Source: Streptomyces xiamenensis
Lineage (GTDB): Bacteria; Actinomycetota; Actinomycetes; Streptomycetales; Streptomycetaceae
Assembly (NCBI RefSeq): GCF_000993785.3
Contig: NZ_CP009922.3
Coordinates: 5,270,001 to 5,334,000, forward strand
Direction: 5' to 3'
Length of the DNA stretch: 64,000 nucleotides
The first letter of the stretch is position 1. The number at the start of each line of letters is the position of its first letter. Made by a program: the position numbers and the translations under genes. Positions 1 through 7,744 of this stretch are shown in pieces. The notes under the pieces are model-generated. The model saw nothing but the letters and a program-made list of their open reading frames with translations, did no database searches and was not told where the DNA came from.

Positions 1-348
1 ACGGCCCTGGCCGAACTGCGGCGCGTGCTGAAGCCGGGCGGGCGCCTCATCGGGTCCGTCCACCACCCCTTCGTCCAGCATGTGACGGCACCGCCCGGAA
101 CCGACTACTTCGCGATCCGCTCCACCTCCCAGTGGTGGGAACTCGACGGCACCAAGCACCTGATGACCTTCTGGGACCGGCCGTTGCACGCGATCACCGA
201 CGCGTTCACCGCGGCCGGCTTCCGGATCGAGGTCCTCAGCGAACCGGCCCCGGGACCCGGCACCCGCGAACGGTTCCCCGAAGTCTTCGAACAGAAGGAG
301 TCGGGCAGGTTCCTGTGCTTCCTGTTCTTCGTCCTCACCAAGGCGTGA
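1..348 (+). CDS. SAM-dependent methyltransferase, C-terminal part
   Basis: The reading frame is open from the first base, so the N-terminal half, with the SAM-binding glycine motif, lies outside the window. The visible part holds the LRRVLKPGGRL segment typical of class I (Methyltransf_11/25) enzymes at residues 6-16, then a strand-helix C-terminal half ending in FLFFVLTKA. The substrate cannot be told from this fragment. No partner gene follows in the same direction, since the next 480 bases hold only remnants. The family is fairly sure; the specific function is unknown. Confidence 0.75.
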   Translation, partial: TALAELRRVLKPGGRLIGSVHHPFVQHVTAPPGTDYFAIRSTSQWWELDGTKHLMTFWDRPLHAITDAFTAAGFRIEVLSEPAPGPGTRERFPEVFEQKESGRFLCFLFFVLTKA

Positions 349-376
349 CCTCCGCCCGTAAGTGCGGGCCGTCGGC

Positions 377-601
377 TCAGGAGCCGGCCTCACGCACGCC
401 TCGTCCGGCATCGCGGATGTCGAGGGCCATAACGCCGCCGATCTTCTTGATGCCGCCCTTTCCGCAGCGGACCCACAGCGGGTACTCCCCGGCGTCGCGG
501 GAGAAGGCCAGCTTCTGCGCGGAGGCCGGGACAGAGGCCGGGACAGGGGCGAAGTCGATCTCCACCACGATGTCCGGACCGCCGGGCAACCAGGTCACCA
601 C
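377..601 (-). pseudogene. Coding-like fragment, 74 residues, unknown family
   Basis: A short open frame from GTG at 601 encodes a protein-like sequence (VVTWLPGGPDIVVEIDF near the start, EYPLWVRCGKGGIKKIGG in the middle). Its composition looks more natural than a shadow frame. I do not recognise the family. No good ribosome binding site precedes the GTG. A second coding-like stretch in another frame lies just upstream on the same strand (630-791), so the two may be pieces of one decayed gene or two tiny genes. Weak support. Confidence 0.3.
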
Positions 602-629
602 GGCCAGTCGCCCGTAGGGCCCCCTGCCC

Positions 630-791
630 TCAGGGGCGCAGGTAGCGGGCGAGCGGAGCGGACATCTCGTCAGCGGTCCCGCCTTCGCCGTGCTGCCGGA
701 CCACCAGCTTCGCGACGTCGCCGCACGCATCCTCGCCCACCACCCAGTCCCTGCCACCCGGCGGAAGGAGGTCAGGACCTGTTCTGGTCAC
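630..791 (-). pseudogene. Coding-like fragment, 53 residues, unknown family
   Basis: On the minus strand a frame from GTG 791 to TGA 630-632 reads protein-like (PPGGRDWVVGEDACGDVAK, ending PLARYLRP). It lies 28 bases upstream of the fragment at 377-601 and in a different frame. It could be the tail of a deleted gene whose front was lost where the plus-strand gene at 830 now begins. No family recognised and no convincing ribosome binding site. Confidence 0.25.
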
Positions 792-829
792 AGCGGCCGG
801 TCCGTGTGGAGACCTGGGTGCGGCGCGAG

Positions 830-1547
830 ATGGCCAAGGAGATCGACCTCACCGACCTCGTCCGCCAAAGCGATCGGTTCATGGGGCTTCTGCAGGAGTT
901 GTGGCCCCTGGACATTGGCGAACCAATGTGGGGCCTGCTGCGCGGCCCCGTGACGTATGAGGTGGTCGAGCGGATCAAGCAGCACGTGTTCCGCAACGAC
1001 GACTGGTCCACGGCGGAGCTCTTCGAGCTCCCCGGGGTCTTCGATGCGGGCCATGCCCGGTTCGCCGCGTTCCTGGAGGGGATGGTCGACCCCCAAGGTG
1101 CTGCCGGAGGAGCCCGCGCAGCGGAAGCTGGTGGGGGTCTTCCAGCGGCATCTGCGGGCTACCTCGGCGGAGACGCGCGAGGTGGGGACCGAGGGCGGCT
1201 GCCCGGTGTTCAAGGTGGTGCCGTCAGCCGGTGTGCGGGGCCGCGAGCTCCGGAATCTCATCCTCGGGTCGGCGAAGCCGGATCTGCGTCTGATCGAGCT
1301 GATCGACGATGACGCTCCGCAGACGATGAACAGGGACGAGGTCATCCTCTACGACCGGCCGATCGGCGACAACGGGCTGAGGTGGTGCGATCTCCAGGAC
1401 TGGCGGCAGGAAACCAAGGGCCCGAACGACAGCGACGAGGCGAAGGACGCGCTGTACAAGCGGATCCGCCCGGCTGGGACACGTAGGGTCTGCCGTGATC
1501 GTTTGGGCCGTTCCCCGGGGGTTGGGCGTGATCCGCTACACCGATGA
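830..1547 (+). pseudogene. AbiJ-NTD3-like defence protein, frameshifted and probably 3'-truncated
   Basis: The first frame (ATG 830; a GTG at 806 is an alternative) gives residues up to FLEGMVDP. The rest of the same protein continues in the next frame from KVLPEEPAQRKLV onward. Removing one C from the five-C run at 1090-1094 restores a continuous frame. The joined sequence has the pattern I associate with the AbiJ-NTD3 family of predicted phage-defence effectors: LLQELWPLD, a W in the middle, FAAFLEGMVDP, RNLILGSAKPDLRL, VILYDRPIGDNGLRW. After ALYKRI the sequence no longer resembles a natural tail and runs into the next gene, so the 3' end looks lost too. A single-base sequencing error in the C run is the main alternative. 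Family assignment is from memory. Confidence 0.55.
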
Positions 1548-1941
1548 CATCGCCGAGGTCGACGAGCACATGCTGTCGGGCTTCTTCGTCGGCTGGCCGC
1601 GCTCCCCCTCGCCCGCGCAGCACCTCGCCGTCCTGCGCGGGAGCTTCCGCGCGGTGGTGGCGATCGACGACGCGGCGGGCCGGGCCGCCGGCTTCGTCAA
1701 CATGATCAGTGATGGTGTCCTGACAGCCTCCATCCCGTGGCTGGAGGTCCTGCCCGCCTACCAGGGCCAGGGGATCGGAACCGAACTGACGCGCCGCGTC
1801 CTGGCGGGAACGCAAGAGTTCTACTCGGTGGATCTCCTGTGTGACGCACCCCTGTTGCCGTACTACGCGCGCTTCGGCATGACCGCCGTACCCGGAGCGG
1901 CCCTGCGCCATCCCGGCGCGCTGCGAGGCCCGACCGGCTGA
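1528..1941 (+). CDS. GNAT-family N-acetyltransferase
   Basis: A 137-residue acetyltransferase fold. The acetyl-CoA-binding segment is visible as LEVLPAYQGQGIGTEL (Q/R-x-x-G-x-G/A type) around residues 70-85. The C-terminal DAPLLPYYARFGMTAVPG is the usual beta-bulge and helix of small GNATs. The start is chosen at GTG 1528, directly before IRYTDDIAEVDEH and after a GGGGGT stretch; GTG 1495 would add 11 residues of poor quality. It overlaps the decayed 3' end of the preceding AbiJ-like gene. The acceptor substrate is unknown. Confidence 0.8.
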   Translation: MIRYTDDIAEVDEHMLSGFFVGWPRSPSPAQHLAVLRGSFRAVVAIDDAAGRAAGFVNMISDGVLTASIPWLEVLPAYQGQGIGTELTRRVLAGTQEFYSVDLLCDAPLLPYYARFGMTAVPGAALRHPGALRGPTG

Positions 1942-1955
1942 GCACGGACCGATAT

Positions 1956-1990
1956 CCCCGGCCACGGCCTGCCACAGGGCAGCGCCGGGG
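1956..1990. terminator. Convergent-gene hairpin terminator
   Basis: An outer stem CCCCGGC (1956-1962) pairs with GCCGGGG (1984-1990). An inner stem CTGCC/GGCAG lies at 1969-1982. It sits between the plus-strand acetyltransferase and the minus-strand MDMPI-fold gene and could serve both. There is no U-tract, as is usual in streptomycetes. Confidence 0.5.
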
Positions 1991-2032
1991 TCATGACCGA
2001 TCAGGTGCTCCGTTCGGCCGGCCGATGTGTGC

Positions 2033-2677
2033 TCAGTCGGCAGGCGCCGCGTGCCAGCGCCACTCGGTGCGCCGGGGTCGTCCGGGCAGGGTGCCGCGGC
2101 CGGTGGCCCACAGCAGGGTCGGCCACGGGTCGGTGTCGCGCGGTGCGTCGGGGAACAGCCGGTGCAGTGCGCGCGCGCAGACCCCGGCCGGCGGCCGCCA
2201 GTCCAGGCCGAGCCCCGCGGCGAGATCGTGGGTGTGCGCCAGCGCCTCCACGAGGCCCATCGCGGCCCAGCCCTCGGGGTCGGCGAGGCCCATCGGGTGG
2301 TACGCGCGCAGCCCCGGGTCGGCGGTGCGCACCATGGCGACCAGCAGCGCGCCGGACGCCTCCAGGACCTGGAGCAGCCCGGCGGGCCCGGCCGCGCGGT
2401 CCGCGTAGATGCTCTGGTGGGGGGCGCCGGGGCGGGTCTGCCGGGCGGCGAAGGGCACATAGTGGTTCTGCGGCGGGGCGGCCGGGCCGAGTTGGACGGC
2501 GTAGGCGAAGAAGTCGTCGGCGAGATGCTCGGCGGTCTCCCAGCAGTCCCAGTCCAGCTCTCCCGCCGTGCGCCCCCACGCGTCGTCCGGCGCCTCGCCG
2601 AGGGTGCGGATCGCGAGCCGGACGATCAGTTCCAGGTCGTCGGCCGTGACGGGTGAGGTGGGGGATACGCTCGTCAT
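2033..2677 (-). CDS. Mycothiol-dependent maleylpyruvate isomerase (MDMPI)/DinB-fold protein
   Basis: A 214-residue protein with the four-helix DinB/MDMPI_N fold. It has a long N-terminal helix (VTADDLELIVRLAIRTL), the segment CWETAEHLADDFFAYAVQL, and the helix with metal-ligand-like histidines LVEALAHTHDLAAGL around residues 140-155. Family members are mycothiol-dependent isomerases or uncharacterised metal-dependent thiol transferases. The C-terminal LLWATGRGTLPGRPR is common in actinobacterial members. It stands alone between convergent and divergent neighbours, so the context gives no substrate. Confidence 0.75.
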   Translation of the reverse strand: MTSVSPTSPVTADDLELIVRLAIRTLGEAPDDAWGRTAGELDWDCWETAEHLADDFFAYAVQLGPAAPPQNHYVPFAARQTRPGAPHQSIYADRAAGPAGLLQVLEASGALLVAMVRTADPGLRAYHPMGLADPEGWAAMGLVEALAHTHDLAAGLGLDWRPPAGVCARALHRLFPDAPRDTDPWPTLLWATGRGTLPGRPRRTEWRWHAAPAD

Positions 2678-2792
2678 GGCATCACCCTATGGGGCGCGTA
2701 CGCCCGGTAATGCGCTGGGGAGCGCCGCCTTCCGGAGCGTGTGGCGGCGCGTCACCATGGTGGTGGCAACGCGTACAAACTGGGGGTCATAC

Positions 2793-2918
2793 ATGGGAAA
2801 GCATGCGAAGCCAGAGCCAGAGCCAGAGCCAGAGCTCGGCACGGGGAGGCCGACGAACGGCAACCAGGGGGAGCAGATACCTCCTCCGCCGCCGACCGGG
2901 AAGCACCGGAAGAAGTGA
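2793..2918 (+). CDS. Small Pro/Glu-rich basic protein, 41 residues
   Basis: ATG 2793 follows a GGGGGT ribosome binding site by seven bases. The product starts MGKHAKPEPEPEPEL and ends PPPPPTGKHRKK, so charged lysine/histidine ends flank a (PE)4 tract and a proline tract. The (PE)4 tract comes from tandem six-base repeats around 2812-2834. Short proteins starting MGKH occur widely in streptomycetes, but no function is known to me. A small hairpin, CGGAGCC/GGCTCCG at 2952-2969, follows and may end the transcript. Confidence 0.5.
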   Translation: MGKHAKPEPEPEPELGTGRPTNGNQGEQIPPPPPTGKHRKK

Positions 2919-2971
2919 GCTGAGGACCGGCCGGGAAGGGTGAGGGGAGGGCGGAGCCGACCGGCTCCGGA

Positions 2972-4366
2972 TCACAGTGTCCGCGCCGGCTCTGCCCGTT
3001 CCCGCCGTACCTCGGCCGCCGCGCGTTCGCCCGAGCGGACCGCGCCCTCCATGAAACCCGACCAGCGATCCGCCGTCTCCGTGCCGGCCCAGTGCAGTGG
3101 GCCCACCGGGCGGGCCAGCCACGGCCCGTACGCGCTCCAGGCGCCGGGCGGTACGGCGGCGGTGGGTCCGCCGCCGCTGAACCGCTCACCGCCCCAGGAG
3201 TGATCGGCGTACGCGAGCGGCCGGGTGGCGCGCGGACCGAACAGCGCGCCGAAGGAGGCCAGGGCGGCCCGCCGCCGGCCCTCGGTGGGCAGCGCGTCGA
3301 AGGCCCGCGCGTAGTCGCCGCCGATGAAGCCGAGCAGCACCCCGGGCCCCTGCGGCGCCGGGCTCACGTCGAAGGTGATGAACACCGGGCCGCTGTCCGA
3401 CAGCGCCTGCCCGGAGCGGCCGGCGTCCCGCCAGAACGGCCTCTCGTACACCCCGTACGCCTTGCCGAGCACGCCCTGCGGCCAGCGCTGGGCGAGTTGC
3501 GCGTACGGCGGCGGCAACGGCGGGCTGAACGTGATGGCGTGCCGCAGGGCCGGCGGGACGGCGACGATCACCCGGCGGGCGCGGAGCGCGCCACGGCCGT
3601 CCGCGAGGCGCAGCACCGCGCCGTCCCCGCTCCTCTCCCAGGCCACTTCGGTGACCGGCGCGTCCAGCAGCAGCCGGTCGCCCAGGGTGTCCGCCAGCCG
3701 CTCGGCGAGGGTGTGCGCGCCGGTGGTGAAGTGTTCCTGTTGTGCGCCGCCGGACACGTCCAGCATCGGCCGCAGGCCGCCGCAGCCGCGCACGTAGTGC
3801 AGGGCGTGCAGCAGGGAGACCTCGCCCGGCTCGCAGCCCCAGGTGGTGCGGGCCACCAGGGCGAGCATCGCGCGGGTGGTCGCGCTGGCGCGCACGGCCC
3901 GCAGCCAGGAGCCGAGGGTATGCGCGTCCAGCCGGTCCGCGCGCGGCGCGCGCCACGGCTCGCCGAGTGGCACGCTACGCGCCAGCCGCTCGAAGTGCCG
4001 CATCACCCGGTCGAGATCGAGCAGCGCGAGGGGCGGCAGCCGGGGGATGGTGCCGGTGTAGGAGCGCAACTGCCCGCGTCGCAGCAGCACATGACGGCCG
4101 CTGTCGTACGTGGGCGTGGTGCTGACGCCCAGTCGGCGGGCGAGGGCGGTCACCCGCTGTTGTGCCGGGCCGATGAAGGTGCCGCCCAGTTCGACGTTCA
4201 CCCCGCCCAGCCGCAGTCCGGCGAGCCGGCCGCCGACCCGGGACCTGGCCTCGACGACCCGTACGTCGTGGCCGGCCGCCGTCAGTTCGGTGGCGGCCAC
4301 CAGACCGGCGAGGCCGGCCCCGATGACGGCCACGTCGGTGTCCGTGGTCCCTCGCTCCCGCTTCAT
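2972..4366 (-). CDS. FAD-dependent flavin monoamine oxidase family protein
   Basis: A 464-residue oxidoreductase. The N-terminal FAD-binding Rossmann motif reads DVAVIGAGLAGLVAATEL, followed by VVEARSRVGGRL, the standard GG-R motif of amine oxidases. The C-terminal FAD motif is LHWAGTETADRWSGFMEGAV. The central part (TWGCEPGEVSLLHALHYVRG) resembles monoamine/putrescine oxidase-type enzymes rather than phytoene desaturases. ATG 4366 is preferred because it sits eleven residues before the dinucleotide-binding strand; the longer open frame adds only arginine-rich low-quality sequence. No signal peptide is seen, so it is probably cytoplasmic. The amine substrate is unknown. Confidence 0.85.
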   Translation of the reverse strand: MKRERGTTDTDVAVIGAGLAGLVAATELTAAGHDVRVVEARSRVGGRLAGLRLGGVNVELGGTFIGPAQQRVTALARRLGVSTTPTYDSGRHVLLRRGQLRSYTGTIPRLPPLALLDLDRVMRHFERLARSVPLGEPWRAPRADRLDAHTLGSWLRAVRASATTRAMLALVARTTWGCEPGEVSLLHALHYVRGCGGLRPMLDVSGGAQQEHFTTGAHTLAERLADTLGDRLLLDAPVTEVAWERSGDGAVLRLADGRGALRARRVIVAVPPALRHAITFSPPLPPPYAQLAQRWPQGVLGKAYGVYERPFWRDAGRSGQALSDSGPVFITFDVSPAPQGPGVLLGFIGGDYARAFDALPTEGRRRAALASFGALFGPRATRPLAYADHSWGGERFSGGGPTAAVPPGAWSAYGPWLARPVGPLHWAGTETADRWSGFMEGAVRSGERAAAEVRRERAEPARTL

Positions 4367-4705
4367 GCGGTGTCTATCCCGCCGCCCGGCCCGACTGTCA
4401 AGGGCAGACACACGAGGGACCGTCGGTACCCGCATCGTGCCCCGGTGTACACGTGATGCGCACGAGAAGGCCATGAGGAGGGCGCGAAAAATACGCAGTA
4501 TGCTGACTATCTGTTAATGTTTGGTTCTGGAACGCATGGCCCGCCGGCCCCCACCGAACCGCGGCGAAGCCCGCCGCCCGCCCCAGGCCGGAGCCGGGGA
4601 CCGGGGCCGTGGTCCGGCTTCGGCCGTGCACCCGCGAACACCCCATCTCTCCTCCAGCCCGGGTCAGTTGTTCACCCACGACTTCCCGGTCGGGAGGAAG
4701 CCGCG
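4367..4705. promoter_or_regulatory. Divergent intergenic region with AT-rich promoter-like island
   Basis: No gene is seen in this 339-base gap between the divergent amine oxidase and glycosyltransferase genes. Around 4487-4525 the base composition drops sharply to AT-rich (TATGCTGACTATCTGTTAAT within it), which in such a G+C-rich genome usually marks a promoter or regulator site. The ribosome binding site GGGAGGAAG at 4692-4700 serves the glycosyltransferase. Confidence 0.4.
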
Positions 4706-7141
4706 ATGCTCCACGCGACACAGAAGAAGACCGATGCGGAAAAACCGTCGCCCTCACCCGTGGTGACGGTGGTGATGGCCGTCTACAACGGCATGCCGTA
4801 TCTCACCGAGGCGCTGGAATCCCTGGAACGGCAGACCATCGGCGCCCAGCGGATGGAGATCATCACCGTCGACGACGGCTCCACCGACGACAGCGGCGCC
4901 GAACTCGACCGCTGGACCACCCGTCTTCCCCACCTGCGCGTCATTCACCAGGAGAACTCCGGCGGTCCCAGCGGTCCGCGCAACCTCGCCATCGACGAGG
5001 CCCGGGGCCGCTACGTCTTCATCGCCGACGCCGACGATGTGCTCGGCGACGAGGCACTGGAACGCATGGTGGGCATGGCCGAGGAGAACAGCAGCGATGT
5101 GGTGCTCGGCCGGATGGCCGGCCTGGGCGGGCGCGAGGTGTCCGTCCTCGCCTTCAAACACGCCGCCCGCGCCGACCTCTACACGTCCGACGTCTACCGC
5201 TCCCTCAACCCGCAGAAGCTCTTCCGGCGCAGCCTGCTCAACGACCACGGAATCCGCTTCCCGGTCGACCTGTGGCTGGGCGAGGACCAGATGTTCTGCA
5301 CCGAGGCCATGCTCGCCGCCCACGTCATATCCGTGGTCGGCGACTACGACTGCTACTACGCGCGGCGCCGCGAGGACGGCCAGCATCTGACCCTGCGCGA
5401 CAGAAGCGCCTGGCAATCGGTGGAGCCCGTCAAGCGGGTGATGGACCTGATCGCCGAGCGCGTCGCCGACACGGACAACCGCCGCCGGCTGCTCGCCCGG
5501 CACTTCCGGCAGATCATGGGCAAGGTCCTGCTGCCCGTCGCGGCCTCCGAGAAGTTCGCCGGTGCCTTCCGCGACGACACCTACCGCTACGTGCGCCAGG
5601 TGTGCGACACCTACTGGGAACCGGAGATGATCCCGCATCTCCCCGCCCTCACCTGGCTGCGGCTGTACTGCTTCCTCGAAGGCCGCTACGCACAGCTCGA
5701 AGTCCTCGCCCGGTTCGAGGAGCACAGCCAGGACCCCGAGATCGTCGAGGACGGCCGGGTCTTCCGCCCCTACCCGTTCTTCCGCGACCCGGCCGCCAAA
5801 ATCCCCGACGAACTGTTCGAGATGACCGACCGGCTCAAGGCCCGGCACGCAGTCACCGGCGCGCGCTGGGACGGCGACATCCTGACCGTCAGCGGTCACG
5901 CCCGCATCGACGCCGTCTCCACCCGCGACGTCCGCACCCGCCTGCAACTGCGCAGCCGCGACGGCCGGCGCGTGTACGACCTCCCCACCCGGCACACCGC
6001 CACCCCGCATCTCACCGAGGAGCACGGCAAGCAGGGCCGCTACGACTTCGCTCTCGCCGGCTGGGAGGCCGAACTCGACCCGGGGACGGCGGCCGACGGC
6101 GTACCGCCCGAGCACGGGGTGTGGGACCTGTGGGCCGTCGTCGACATCCAGGGCGTCCGCCGCGAGGTACGGCTCGGCGCACCGGCCGGCCGCCCCGGCC
6201 AGTGGGTGATGCCCGCCGGCCGCGTCCGGGCCGCCGGGGGCGACTCCGTCGTCCCGTACCGCACCAAGGGCGGCAAGTTCGCCCTCGACGTCGGCGGCGG
6301 CGTACGCGGCCTCGCCGCGCAGGGCATGATCACGGACCAGCGCTGGGACGGGGAGGCCCTGCGCTGGACCGGAGCCGGCTGGATCGACAGCGTGCCGGGC
6401 GAGGACGCCGAGCCGCAGCTCATCCTGCGCTCGCGCCAGTCCGGGCTCCAGGTGCTGGTGCCCACCCGGCGGGCCCACGTGCCGCGGACCGATCTGGACG
6501 CCGCGCCCGCGCACGGCGCACCCGCCGAGGTCGGCTTCACGGCGGAGGTGGACCCGCTGACCGCCGACGGCGGCAGCCCGCTGCCACCCGGCGTGTGGGA
6601 CCTGCACCTGCGGCTGACCGCCCCCGGCGTCACCCGGGAGACCCGGCTGCGGGCCGTCACCGGGCTGACCACCGAACAGCTGTGGCGGGTACGACCCCTG
6701 AGCGACGGAGAGGGGCACCTGCGGCTGGTCACCCCGTACATGACCAAGAGCGGCCATCTCGCCATCGACTCCGGCGGGATCTACTTCACCCCGGAGAGCC
6801 AGCTGCTGCTCGCCGAGGGCGCCCGGGACCCCGATTCGCGCCGGGAGTTCGTGGTGCGCGGGCGGGTCGGAGTCTTCGGGGTACACCCCGACGAACTGCG
6901 GCTGCGGGTCACGGTCGGGGACGACCCGCCGCGCACGATGGCCGTCGAACTGGCCCCGCCGCGCCCCGGGGACCCCGCGCCCCGGGCGGTCGGGCCGGAG
7001 CGGAACGCGGACCAGTGGCCGGCGTTCACCGTGCGGGTCCCGGCCGGCGGCGGTCCCTTCCGCCGCCCCGCTGTCACCGTCCGGCTGGAACTGGCCACCG
7101 GCGGGCAGCTGTTCGCCTCACGCCCGCACACGGCGCGCTGA
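4706..7141 (+). CDS. Family 2 glycosyltransferase with modular beta-rich C-terminal region
   Basis: An 811-residue protein. The GT-A domain occupies about residues 15-250: VVTVVMAVYNGMPYL, the nucleotide-binding DDGSTDDS near 56-63, the metal-binding DADD near 108-111, and the GEDQMF catalytic loop near 192. The remaining 550 residues form repeated beta-rich units: RWDGDILTVSGHARID recurs as RWDGEALRWTGAGWID, and YRTKGGKFALDVG recurs as YMTKSGHLAIDSG. This GT2-plus-repeats plan is like enzymes that decorate or build wall teichoic-type polymers (TarS/TarP-like), so cell-wall glycopolymer glycosylation is likely. No transmembrane segment is seen. No other cell-wall gene is adjacent. The start follows a strong GGGAGGAAG site. 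Confidence 0.75.
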   Translation: MLHATQKKTDAEKPSPSPVVTVVMAVYNGMPYLTEALESLERQTIGAQRMEIITVDDGSTDDSGAELDRWTTRLPHLRVIHQENSGGPSGPRNLAIDEARGRYVFIADADDVLGDEALERMVGMAEENSSDVVLGRMAGLGGREVSVLAFKHAARADLYTSDVYRSLNPQKLFRRSLLNDHGIRFPVDLWLGEDQMFCTEAMLAAHVISVVGDYDCYYARRREDGQHLTLRDRSAWQSVEPVKRVMDLIAERVADTDNRRRLLARHFRQIMGKVLLPVAASEKFAGAFRDDTYRYVRQVCDTYWEPEMIPHLPALTWLRLYCFLEGRYAQLEVLARFEEHSQDPEIVEDGRVFRPYPFFRDPAAKIPDELFEMTDRLKARHAVTGARWDGDILTVSGHARIDAVSTRDVRTRLQLRSRDGRRVYDLPTRHTATPHLTEEHGKQGRYDFALAGWEAELDPGTAADGVPPEHGVWDLWAVVDIQGVRREVRLGAPAGRPGQWVMPAGRVRAAGGDSVVPYRTKGGKFALDVGGGVRGLAAQGMITDQRWDGEALRWTGAGWIDSVPGEDAEPQLILRSRQSGLQVLVPTRRAHVPRTDLDAAPAHGAPAEVGFTAEVDPLTADGGSPLPPGVWDLHLRLTAPGVTRETRLRAVTGLTTEQLWRVRPLSDGEGHLRLVTPYMTKSGHLAIDSGGIYFTPESQLLLAEGARDPDSRREFVVRGRVGVFGVHPDELRLRVTVGDDPPRTMAVELAPPRPGDPAPRAVGPERNADQWPAFTVRVPAGGGPFRRPAVTVRLELATGGQLFASRPHTAR

Positions 7142-7161
7142 GCGCGGGCCGGCGGGAGGGT

Positions 7162-7193
7162 GCCGGGGCCCGGTGGAGGTACCGGGCCCCGGC
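7162..7193. terminator. Bidirectional hairpin terminator
   Basis: A perfect 13-base stem, GCCGGGGCCCGGT at 7162-7174 and its complement at 7181-7193, with a six-base loop. It lies between the convergent glycosyltransferase and DUF4430 genes. Confidence 0.7.
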
Positions 7194-7205
7194 GGTGGCT
7201 CCGGA

Positions 7206-7694
7206 TCAGTCGATCTCGGTCCAGGTGAACGCCACCTCGTCGCCGTCCGACACCAGGAACTGGCAGCCGCCGACCGGGGTCGCCGTGCCGTTCACCGAGA
7301 TCAGCCAGAACTCGTCGGCGGTCTGCGTGATCCCGTCGATCTGGGTGACCAGGTAGTCGTCGAACGAGGCGTACCACACACCGTCCCAGCTGAAGCCGTT
7401 CTGCTGGGCGGCGTCGTCCAGCGCGGCGGTCGGGGTGGCACCCGGCTCCGGGTTGGCGCCCAGGTTGGTGCCGTCGCACAGGTGCGCCCCGCCGGTCAGC
7501 GGGGTGACGGTGTGTCCGGTGGTGGTCACCTCGTCGGAGAAGACCGTGCCGGCCGGGCCGGTGACGGTCAGCTGCACGGTCACCGGATCGGCGGCGGCGG
7601 CGACGGTGCCGGTGGCCGGGGCCGGAGCCGCGCCCACCAGGGCCAGCACGGCGGCGGCGGTGGCGGTGACGGTGGCGGTGGCGGTACGGAACAT
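7206..7694 (-). CDS. Secreted DUF4430 (transcobalamin-like C-terminal domain) protein
   Basis: A 162-residue protein with an N-terminal signal peptide (TATATVTATAAAVLALVGA, cleavage likely after the Ala-rich stretch near residue 35). The mature part matches the DUF4430 pattern: VFSDEVTTTGHTVTPL, then WYASFDDYLVTQIDGI, and a final FWLISVNGTATPVGGCQFLV with DGDEVAFTW. DUF4430 is the small beta domain found as the C-terminal half of intrinsic factor and transcobalamins, where it covers bound cobalamin. Here it is a separate protein and the last gene of a cobalamin-riboswitch operon. It starts 50 bases after the stop of the alpha/alpha-barrel protein that would be the other half. A role in extracellular corrinoid capture is inferred. 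Confidence 0.75.
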   Translation of the reverse strand: MFRTATATVTATAAAVLALVGAAPAPATGTVAAAADPVTVQLTVTGPAGTVFSDEVTTTGHTVTPLTGGAHLCDGTNLGANPEPGATPTAALDDAAQQNGFSWDGVWYASFDDYLVTQIDGITQTADEFWLISVNGTATPVGGCQFLVSDGDEVAFTWTEID

Positions 7695-7744
7695 GGTTCT
7701 CCCTCGAACTCGAACGGAACGTACGGGACGTGCGGAAGAAGGCA

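Noticed and set aside
1495..1530. GTG 1495 as the acetyltransferase start
   Set aside because: It adds IVWAVPRGLG, which does not look like an N-terminal GNAT strand. GTG 1528 begins right at the conserved region.
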